From Taenia hydatigena (Eukaryota; Platyhelminthes; Cestoda; Cyclophyllidea; Taeniidae), in assembly GCA_036345935.2 (NCBI GenBank), contig JADWOT020000001.1, positions 9,025,500 through 9,089,499 on the forward strand: 64,000 nt of DNA, written 5' to 3'. The translations under genes were made by a program, and so were the position numbers. Shown in pieces: positions 24,234 through 33,930 of this stretch. The notes under the pieces were generated by a model, which was not told where the DNA came from, did no database searches, and saw only the letters and a list, made by a program, of their open reading frames with translations. Position 1 is the stretch's first letter. Every line of letters begins with the position of its first letter.

Positions 24234-26675
24234 ATGATACTTGTGCAGCTGTGTGTAGGACATGTTCGCTTACTCCTTTTGGGTGACAATCAGGCAGGAT
24301 GCACACAACTCGGGGCTGGGCTAACATCGATGCACCCTAGAGAGCATACAAAGCTCTTCCCCACCAAACTGCGTTAATGTGTGCGCCTTCTCTTTTCCGT
24401 AATAACTAAATCTAGCATATACGCATCCACTTCTACGCTGCCTTTTTGATCAAAGTGGCTGCAAACTTAAGAGAGAGAAAGAAAACTGAGCTCGTTTGAA
24501 GAACTACCTGTGTGTTCGGCACGTGCACAAAAATCCAACTAATCTTTAAAGAAATAATGCCAAAGTGCCCGATGTCTACTAGCTTTCCTTGTCTGTGAAA
24601 AAGTGTTTGATAATTTGAAAAGGCTTCCTCACTTTGGCGAATTTGTCTTCTACTGCACTGCCGACAAGAATTTCCTCGATAAGCTATCGGTAAAATCGCT
24701 ACACAGCGACCCATCAACTTACTCAGAACTTGGTTGGTAATGTACGCTAAAAGAGGAAATTTCGCCTCGTCTCGACCGCGCAAAGCAACACGTGTGCATC
24801 CAAGCTGAAGTTGCATGGAGGGCTGGTAAATAGCAAGCGATGCGAAGGTGATCTACCACTCTACTAATCCATGGGCAAGCAAACATATGGCATCACCTCA
24901 ACATGTGACGTTCCATACTCACATAACAGCCAACGGGCACGCCAAACAGTTGACTACAGCACCTGGAAATAAAGCTAACGTACCACATGAAGGACAGAAC
25001 AATGCTTTCCAAGACTAACACTTTCAAAGTAGACAAGTATCCCAACAGACTAGGTCTCGTGCACCCTGTCTATGAAAGCGAAACTCCTAATTGTTGAAGT
25101 GGTCGAACAACACCTTCACTTAAGTGCTACAGAAGGCTGAGCAGAAGTGACGTAGCGAATGTGGACAGAATACACAGAGGGTATCCCACATACCGATCTC
25201 CCTTCACATCCCAAACGCCATAACATTGTAGGAATCAGCGACGCAGCACCTACGCTCCCAACTCTATGTCCTAGCACGACTGCGGCTTTAACGCTGACAG
25301 TCCGGCATTAACCACTAAGCTGGTAATCCTCCACGCAGCTTACTAGCAGGAAAATGCAACTGGAGCATTAACATGAATAAAGGCATGGATTGCGTATAAT
25401 GCTCCAGGAGGCGCAAGACGCACCATAAAAATTGGTTTTTGACATTTAAGACCCTATTTGTGATTTCGTCAATGCACATTTGAAAGCCAATCCCTGCTAG
25501 ATCCACCGTTTCGATTCGTTCACTCGTACTCCTCAATACTTCTCAGTAGTGAGTGGTCCCATCAATTTGTCTTCCATCATGGCAGAAGTCGTGTTTCCAA
25601 TCCGATCATTATGACCATCAACAGGTTTCTTACGCATTCACGCTCACATATGCTCATTTATTTGTTTGGAAAATTGGTTGTCTCCATAGACAACTCATGA
25701 AAATAAAACGTTTGGCTTTGGAAATCAGTGACACAAAGGACAACTGATAATGCGCATCATGACCGCACGCAGATAAAATTATTGAATAATCGCGTTTTGA
25801 AAGTCCCTTTCTCAAGGGACACACATGCGAAGATGAAATATGGTGCAATCCAACGCGACGCCACGCACATGGAATGTATGGAATCGCAAAACTCCGCAAA
25901 GGAGATAGATAGATCGAAGCGAGTAAGGTGAAACCTAGAAAGGTGTGGACGTCTATAATGTGGGAAATCGGACTTGTAGCCCCGATCCGTTCAGCATGAC
26001 GATATCATAGAGAAGGCGGTTGGAGGTATTGGATCTCTAACGCAGGGCAGCTTTTATGATACAGGCACATTCGCAAGTGACCCTAATGAGATGATTGTAG
26101 CACTCATGGTAGACGCATCATCACAAAGTGTGAAAGAGTTGCCCTTTCCTGGTCAGTTAGTATACCTTTAATGGACACATCTCGGTGGTCCATTTTAAGT
26201 TGAAGTCTTTCCTATTCTACCAAGTCGCCTCAGAAGCATTAAAATTTACCTTCTTGTTAGTGAGCGGCTTGCAGAGCAGCAAACGAGCAAAGAGGTTGTG
26301 GTGTGAATCCTATTGAACAGGATTGCTATACACGGCACTTCGTCGAGCGAATTACGAAAAGGCAAACAGACAGCGAATAGGAATTTGATGAACTACCAAA
26401 AGCTAATGTCAAATGTGGGGAAAAAATAAACGAATGCGTAAGCGCAATAACATCCTTTTGGTGTGCTTCGTGTGGGCTCATATGCTGTCCACCAAAATGT
26501 GGTGTTCAGTAAAATGCAAAATCCTGCCCCTGATAAGGGTTTGCTAGCATTCAAAGTGCACATTTGTGGTTATGGAAAGTAACACCTTCCTATTCGTAGA
26601 TACAATGTGCATGCTATAACACCAGATGAGCAGTAAAGCAGTCGAAACTCTCAGTGATTTGTAGAAAGTAGCTGC

Positions 26676-27837
26676 TCTCCACAATGTGCACACAGAAACA
26701 TCTCTGCTGAACATTTAGAACAAATATGGTAGGTGACTTGTAGCAGATGCTCATGACATTGTCAATGAGATGTACCCACACAACAGTAAAGAGGAACAAA
26801 TCAACATTTTTACTCATCAATCGGCTCCGGTAGCAATGCACTTCTGACTTTGATGTGTGTGTGGAGTGGAACTCGAAGAGACTACTGCAACAAAACGCAT
26901 ATCTTGCTCTCACTGCTTGACAAAAACTCCTTACTTAACCAAATGCAACGTGGACTTAGAGTCGATCCTGCTACTAAACGAGAACTCGGTCTCGAATGAC
27001 TGTGCATACGCATTCCCCAATTTTATTGTTGCAAACAAAAAGGCAGTTTTGAATTGTTAGTGGGCATCGTCTTCTTTCGAAATGATTGTTCCATGCAAGT
27101 TAACAGAAATTGCTTTCTATTTTATCGAGAATGTGTGGATTATTGATACTATGATGGTGATGGCCATTTTTAAGTCCTTAGCCATTTGTGAGGAGTCAAT
27201 TATATTCTGCGACGAAGCGATTGGGCGCCACTAATGACAGTCTGGTTGATTTGTCCGCATGGAAGCAAATGACAGACGCTATGGTGTGCCGACTACTTCT
27301 TGCACACCTCACAGTCATTACGAATAGCCTATGCAGCAAGTAAAAATTTCATGGACCATATTAGAGCTTGTCAACATCAAAATGGCTCACCAGAGTCATT
27401 GCATATTTTGCGTACAATTTTGATGTAAATTGGGATGAGTCACTAGGGTTCCGATTCGAAACGGCAATGTTTTGTTGGTAAGTAGAGTTCTAGTTTTAGC
27501 GCTCAAAAAATACAAATGGTATAAAAAGCACTCTAATTTATAGGAAATGATTTATTTAATTGTGGTAAAATAGGAGACGTTTGCAAGGAGGAGTGTCTCT
27601 AAATGCTATGAGATGGTGAAGCGTGTTGGCAAGCTTCGCTTTGCGTCACACCAAATGCATGGGGTACTAAGTCACCTGAAGGCAACAAACAAGTACAAAT
27701 CTACTAAACTCAAGCTGCTGTCAGTGCAATGCCTCGAATTTGAAGAATATGCACCAATTGAACGACCCATTCTACCACGTTTATTGCGTCAAAGCAACCT
27801 CATACATCATGGCTGTGTGAGAGAGCCATTCGTTACC
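26676..27837. other. Spacer after R2 tandem, nothing recognised
   Basis: No domain or repeat partner was found. A plus-strand frame of 77 codons at 27613-27846 runs into the AAAT microsatellite and shows no known motif. Confidence 0.4.
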
Positions 27838-27856
27838 AATAAATAAATAAATAAAT
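27838..27856 (+). repeat. AAAT tetranucleotide microsatellite
   Basis: About five AATA units in a row. Confidence 0.9.
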
Positions 27857-27919
27857 TTGAATACTGGTTTAGATGCCAGTAATTTTAATTTAAGCATAAT
27901 TCTCGGCAACACTTTCCTG

Positions 27920-28156
27920 TTATGCAGCGCCCATATATTTTTGCATTGCACAAAGTATTTGCATTTGTGTATCAACTGACAAGTAGGTACACGTTTCATC
28001 AAACTGAATCTTCTGTGCATTGGTAAAGGAAAAATCCAAAGGATCAACAATTGTTGTTAATAGATTTAAAAAAGCTAACCCACACATACGTGAAGAAAGT
28101 GAGGAAACACTAAACTCATCGTCTGTCAACTCCATATCTGCCACCTGCGCATTCAC
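27920..28156 (-). other. Coding-like frame of about 78 codons, unknown protein
   Basis: Minus strand, ending in TAA after QKYMGAA. The start is acidic (ADMELTDDEF) and the middle has mixed hydrophobic and Ser-rich segments (SVSSLSSRMCGLAFLNLL). Just upstream a different frame is also protein-like (MQQLGYPYINNECD, about 28240-28160) but is separated by stops, so the locus may be a broken gene carrying several decayed exons. It lies at the 3' side of repeat R5; no second copy of this frame occurs in the window. I do not recognise the family. Confidence 0.3.
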
Positions 28157-28930
28157 TACGTCTTAGTGAATGTCATGAGGTCAGCATGCATCGCGACATC
28201 GCATTCATTGTTGATGTACGGATAGCCCAACTGTTGCATCATCACCTACACAGAACTTCGCTGCTGATCGTTCTTGATACGTTGGTCCTGAGCGGCATGG
28301 CAAAAATGGTTGTGATTTTCATTCACAAGTATTTCCAAATGTGGATTCTTTTTTGAATGATTCAACATTTTATCATTTTATCATAAGCGATTTGTTTTAT
28401 TACCCGTTCCATGTGCTCTACAAAAGAGCCTAGCAAAAAGCATGGTCCTACTCTAGCCTCAGAACCGATATAAACCATGTTCTGTTCCATCTAAATCAAG
28501 AAGAACAGTATGGAGTACCGCATCAGTACTGATGTATGTGCCTTATGAGCCCTAACAAGTGACCACAACAAGTGCCGTTAGGAACTACGGAAAACTCTTC
28601 CACTCACTAGATGCACAAATAATAGGCAAAGGGATATTTTTAGACTGTTAAAAATCAAACCCGTAAAGACAATTGACAAAGCGTAATCAGTATATCGTAG
28701 ACAAATTATAACCGGTAAATTCGAGTAGCGCGAGACATATTGCTACCATGGTGTAAGATCGGTTCGACCACTAATCAAAGGCACTCGTTCGAGAAATTGG
28801 AAATCCAGGCAATCAATCCTACGATACGATCCACAATACAAATTTGGTGCAAACTATAATGTCGTTAAATAAACATTCACTTCTTCAATGCTCTTCCCGC
28901 TAATTGTAACCAAATTCATTTTATCTACTT
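28140..28930 (-). repeat. R5 coding-derived repeat, minus copy
   Basis: Read on the minus strand it matches 39140-39880 on the plus strand for about 750 bases. Two stretches are protein-like in both: VYIGSEARVGPCFLLGSF here against VYFGFEAEAGLCLLPSSF there, and KKNPHLEILVNENHNHFCH here against KKNLHLERFVNQNHNHFCH there. In-frame stops and frame changes separate them, so both copies are decayed. The ancestor may have been a transposon gene or a duplicated host gene; I cannot name it. Confidence 0.6.
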
Positions 28931-29459
28931 ATTTTCTTAATCATACCATTTAATACTTGACATTTGTAGCAAAAATGGGATAATTTTTATTATTGCGTCA
29001 CAATAAAGCAGGGCGAGATAATACAAAAAGTGGTGCTGCTATTTTAGCGAACATGGGAATGTTGAGTTGACCAACGCTAACCGCTCTCACGATGGGTGTG
29101 AATTCGCTCGATGAGCATCAAGCGAATTGCAAAGCAATGCCATAGAGTGGGCGAGGGTGATTAAATACTCTTGTCGTTACAAGCCCTTTGCTCGATTTAA
29201 TTCTAAATTGATGTAGCGGAAGAGGCCTGTGAACGTATTTTGACTTGAGCATTCTTCCTGCTGATATAATGCAAAACCTGCTCAATGTAAGCGAGGATAG
29301 AAACTGCTGCACTTTACACCAAAAGCAAACCAGGGCGAGACGAATATGGTCTAATCTGCATTTCGTTGGCCATGGAAGCCATCAATATGCATTATTTTTA
29401 TTAAGTATAAAAAACAAACAAACAAACCAAATTGAAAGTTAGAAAATACAAAGAGTAGA

Positions 29460-29545
29460 CTGCTGAAGAACAACCATGCTTCTGAGACTTACGAACAAGC
29501 TTTTAAAGGGCACATGGATCATGCAAAATCGACGGTAGTGTGAAC
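29460..29545 (+). repeat. Short segment shared with 55750-55835
   Basis: About 85 bases align without gaps to 55752-55835 at roughly 70 percent. Both read a similar peptide (LLKNNHASETYEQAFKGHMD here, LLKNSCAIEIQEKAAKTHMD there), which hints at a decayed coding origin. Extent beyond these bases is unclear. Confidence 0.4.
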
Positions 29546-30869
29546 CACCCCAAAGTGTGGATTTACGGTTATGCAACGCAGTACCTTTGCAAACTCATCT
29601 AATTGATGTAATCGAAAAGCAAATTCCACCTTGCAGTTATATATGCACTCAAACAGGAAGATAATGAAAAAATTACGAACGCTCATGAGCTTATACCTTC
29701 TTGTGGTTACAAGTTTGCCGGCTGGGAGCTGTGGTACAAATCGAAGCGTACGGCTAGATCCGAATTAGTAGACAAATTCCTGCTCGGACACCGCAGCCCA
29801 ACCTATAGTAAAGCGCTAAAAAAGCTTAACGCTCCGATCTTAGTAACTAGCTAGTGATTTCTGTTAGTAATCAAAATGTGTAAAGGTTAAGTAGGGTTTA
29901 CAGGAGGTACATTGACTTTGATTACTTATAAAAATGTCAGAAAAATCTGCTGGCATGAAGGGCGGATTTGAGATGAAGATTCGTAAGCGTAGCTGGTTAC
30001 AGTCTCAAGAAAGACAAAAAGGATACGACAGGTGTTAGTCATAGTGCATCAAAAACGAAACCATTTTTCGTTTTTTCTTTTTGCGTTTATGTGCGAATCA
30101 CATTAGTCTGAGCATGAGAACGCCAAAATACTCTTCAGCAAGCAACGTAATAATATTTATTCTATGAGTGCTTCATTGGGCATAGTATTTACTTTGCACA
30201 ACTGTGTTTCGATTTCTAGATACTTTGTGCAAAATTACATTTTATTATTCGACTTGAATTGCATTGTCTGTAAAGGCAGACGTAACCCTTAGATGTCGTT
30301 GGTCATGCTATAGGAGATAGCAAGGATTACCACACGTGTGTTATTTCTTTCAAGCAAGACTATTGCTCTTCTTGCCCATTTACGTGATAACATTGTTAAA
30401 AGTGGAGCACAGCAAAGCGTGTGTCATTTTGCGTCATGGATTGGATAATTTAATGTCAGCGTTTGTGAACTGATTGACTTTAGGACGCATGATCCATTGC
30501 CAGCTATTTGCTTAGAAGGAACTCACTTATGACCTGTCAACGTAAGAGTGAGTGGTCAACTGCATCAGGCTTAAATTAGTTTGAACCGCATCGCGAAATT
30601 TCGCAAGGAGCAATGCTGTTCTAACTCGCTGGACTTTTAATCACTAACGGCATTGCACAAACGTGCTTCTGTACTAAATTTATGCGATTAAAGCACTCGC
30701 CTCTGTGACTTTCTAGCAGGATTTTATACTGCATCAGGAATTTGGTCTCTTTTGCGCCACCGGAAGAGGGGAATAAATGAATGAAAGTGTTTGCAAAACA
30801 CTTCAAGTTTGAAAAGCAAGTTTATACTGCTTTTTGGTTTGAATGCCGAAGCAATTCCAACAGTTTAAG
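29546..30869. other. Spacer, nothing recognised
   Basis: No recognisable coding segment or repeat partner was found between the short shared segment and the reversed R2 copy. Confidence 0.4.
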
Positions 30870-32480
30870 TGCTACTTAGCGATTGGGTAGACAGGCATTC
30901 AAGCTACGGAAGCAGGCGGACAAACCTGATTATTAACATTTGCACAAAAGGGATTTGCCAAGTCCTCCTGTGTAGACTTAAGAACGGCAAAACCTAATGA
31001 TGGCATTTCTGCAGGGCCTAACCGTACCACTCATTCACCTATCTCTGCAGTAAGACTTCAGACCTTCAAATACATGCTGTAGGACGCCAAAAGGAAGTCC
31101 TTGCGCTTGCAAATTCGAGTTTTCTTCCTCTCAAATCACTTTAACCTCCAGTTGATCGTCGATTTCCTATTAGCTGTCTGTGTACCGTTTTCGTGATTCG
31201 CCTTGCAACGTAGCGCATATTCCATTCTTGTTCATCAGGACTCATTCCACAACCTCTTCCTGTACTCGTTTGCTACTCTGCATGCCGCCCACTGACAAGC
31301 ATGTAACTAGTACTGTCTCTGAGGCGGCTCAATAGAATTGAAAAAGACTTAGTGTGATCAGTGAGATGTGCCTAAGGGCATATTAGCTGAAAAGGAACGA
31401 GAACATCGTCCACACTTTGTGAAGATGTGTCTACCAGAAGTACTACAATCACTGCATCAGCGTCACTTACGAATGTGCCCGTATCATGAAATTTGTCCTG
31501 TATTAGAAATTCAATACCTCCAACTACCTTCTCCATGATATCGCCATGTTAAGCCGATCGGGGTTACAAGACCGATTTCTCACAGTTTATTTATCCAAAT
31601 CCTTCTATGTTTAACCTTACTCGCTTCGCTTCATTTGCTCTCTTCTTACGCAGTTTTGCAGTTACATACATTCCGTGCGCATAGGTCGCCTCGGATTGCA
31701 CCACATTTCATCTTTGCATGTGCGCGCATAACTAGTGATTTGACCGCACCCTCGCTTGGACGTTTTTCATCCCATAAGGAAGAGACTTCTGAAATGTAGT
31801 TATTCTATGATTTTATCCACACGCGGTCGTGAATTGCATTAGCAGCTGTTGCCTGTTTCGCTAACTTCTAAAAGCTAAATATTTTATGTTCAGAATTAAT
31901 GCATAAAATCTTGTCAAGTTCCTAAACAAATACACAAGCGTATGTATGCGTGGGTGCGTAGAAAATGTGTTGATAGTCTTAGTGGCAGGATTGGAATCGC
32001 AGCCTGTGCCATGATGGAAGGCATATTGATGAGACATTTATTGTTGCAAGAGCAGTCACTTTGGGTACAACTTCACTCCCCATCGCCTCATTCCCATCAC
32101 CTTTTTTAAGAAATACTTGCCAATGAGAAGTATTGAGCGATGTAAGTGAAGTAATTGAAATAGTGGGCCCATTAAAGAATGGTTTACAATGTGCATCAGC
32201 AGAAGCCTAAATGGGGTTGTGGATGTCTAAAAGCAAATTTAATGGTGCGTCTTGCACCGTTTACAGCATTGTAGGCAGCCTATGCTTTGCACATGCAAAT
32301 GCTCAGATTTCAGTTGCCTGATCCATCATTTCTTAGGTTTTCCGTGAACCGCATTGAGGATCACCAACTTATTTGTTTGTGGCGATATAAATAATTTCCT
32401 CGTTGCATTGCAGCCGTTAGAATTTTTAAGTACTAATCGCCTAATAATGTCTTCTCACAATTTGCATTAGAAGCATGTCA
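30870..32480 (-). repeat. R2 repeat, reversed and internally deleted copy
   Basis: On the minus strand it follows R2 from the equivalent of about 20300 through the equivalent of 21560, then jumps to the equivalent of about 22495 in the R2 tail (junction near 31080, where a CATCCTTTTGG-type stretch meets a GTCCTACAGCA-type stretch). About 900 bases are missing. The core with the small frames is not included. Confidence 0.7.
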
Positions 32481-32956
32481 AATGAGCTTTGATCTTGAGT
32501 ATCATTTTGTAGGCACTAAAGGCATTTATTAGGTTATCACCAATTTCGAAGCCGAGCAGTGACACGAGCATGTAGCAAGTGTACTTTGTTCCACCGCATT
32601 AAATTTGTCTCTATTATACATGTCGGGTTTCATAGCAGCAAGATAAACAAAAAAACATTTCCGAAGATTTCATTTCAAAACGTAAGCAAAACAAGGAAAT
32701 AGGCACCAATTTCACAATCTAAAAAATGTCCGACATGGCCTGAAGAACGTTGGGTAAACTAGAGGTCATAACAAACATAAAAGAAAGAGATTTCAAGTAA
32801 AAGTAGCATCAGCAACAGCGGAGGCAGCAGCAGGAGGTATAGATGGAGGAGAATGTTGACGCCTCTCAATTGCAACAACCAACGTGGCAGCGGAGGCAGC
32901 GACAGAGAGATTGGGAGACACCTAGAGAAGTGGAGATAGAGTGAGACACGTAGAGT

Positions 32957-32995
32957 GGGTAAGTAAGTGGGTTGGTGGGTGGGTGGTTGTGTGGG
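32957..32995 (+). promoter_or_regulatory. Putative G-quadruplex motif
   Basis: GGG runs at 32957-32959, 32969-32971, 32977-32979, 32981-32983 and 32993-32995 give at least four runs with loops of 1 to 9 bases. It lies beside a GT microsatellite inside R3. The other R3 copy does not keep the runs. A role is not shown. Confidence 0.4.
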
Positions 32996-33000
32996 TGGAA

Positions 33001-33019
33001 GTGTGTGTGTGTGTGTGTG
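33001..33019 (+). repeat. GT dinucleotide microsatellite in R3
   Basis: Nine GT units; the second R3 copy has only a short GTGTGTG run near 63075. Confidence 0.9.
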
Positions 33020-33930
33020 GGAGAGGGAATGAGAGTAGGTAAAGTGATGAGTCGAATGAAGGGTGTGTGCAGGGGGTAGAGGCATATAGATGATAGAAGG
33101 AAAAGAGAGAGGAGGGTGGAGTGAGAGAGCATGGCGCGTTAGCAACAGCACTGAGGAATGTCTGTCAGTGTTGTTGGGTCGCGCCACACTCGCTCACTCA
33201 CTTCACTAATGCTGCACTGCTCACGTCTCGTCTCCAGTTGTGGATGATTTTTTGGCGGAACGAATGGAGAGATCAATGCTCTCTCCCTTGTCGATGCTAT
33301 GGCACTGCATTCTCTCTTCGTTCCTTTTATCCTCCTTAATGAATGTTATCGTCCTGCTACTCTTTATATACTTTTGTCTCTCCGATTCTATTGGTCTTTC
33401 ATTGATCCCTCTCATTTTAAATCTGTTTTATTGGTTGACCTCAATGCCTGTCCCTACATCCCACCCCTTATTTTGTTAAATAACGGATTTTACATTGCTA
33501 TTTGTGCCTTCTTTGCTGATTTCTTTTTATTTTTTAGGATTTTTTCCTATGTTTGCGACTTTTTGCGCTAAATTTGTTATCAAACCTTTCTCTCTGACGC
33601 TTTTAATCCTCAGTTTTTAATGATAGGCTTCGTTACTTTACACTAGATCGGCATTAGCGTCACGCTCTCTGTATACCCTGATATCATTGTTTGAGTCACT
33701 GGTGCCTACTTCTTCCCGGTAGCCCTGTCTTCTTATTTTGCCTTGTCCCTGTTTTTTCCCAACCATGCCCTACGATCTTCCAGTCATCCCTCTAGTTAGG
33801 CAATATGCATGCGAATGCGCTTTCACTAAGTAGGCACTCTGGCACCGCACTGATTTTCACTGACATATGCATCACTGCTTGTGGTAATGGATGGAAATCT
33901 AATTCATGTTGTGATACCGACGAATTGTAA

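Larger units (their letters stand above)
23811..24390 (+). other. Highly conserved core of R2, copy 2
   Basis: Partner of 18801-19380, about 98 percent identical over the inner 420 bases. It keeps both small frames, at 23978-24067 and 24075-24233. No promoter or polyadenylation signal could be tied to it with confidence. Confidence 0.75.
22690..26675 (+). repeat. R2 repeat, copy 2 (lacks the tail)
   Basis: It begins with the same motif as copy 1 (a CAGGATNG...TATTAATAAAAT stretch at about 22696, compare 17660) and follows it collinearly to about 26675, where copy 1 goes on into the tail but copy 2 enters unrelated sequence. Small insertions and deletions shorten it by about 100 bases. Position right after copy 1 suggests tandem duplication rather than two independent insertions. 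Confidence 0.8.
32790..33930 (+). repeat. R3 repeat, copy 1
   Basis: Matches 62870-64000 in the same orientation, about 30.1 kb away, starting with a purine-rich block (CAGGAGGT...GAGGAGAATGTTG), then GT-rich sequence, then pyrimidine-rich sequence ending near ATCACTGCTTGTGGTAATGG. Long minus-strand frames across it encode Thr-His-Pro-rich or Leu-rich peptides that come from the simple sequence; they are not genes. The nature of the element is unknown. Confidence 0.75.

Noticed and set aside
28760..28790. Possible tRNA B-box (GGTTCGACC)
   Set aside because: No matching A-box at the right distance and no cloverleaf could be drawn; the site is inside repeat R5.
32759..33187. Long Pro/Thr/His- and Leu-rich minus-strand frames in R3 (also 62755-63225)
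   Set aside because: They arise from GT- and A/G-rich simple sequence and are not kept between the two R3 copies.
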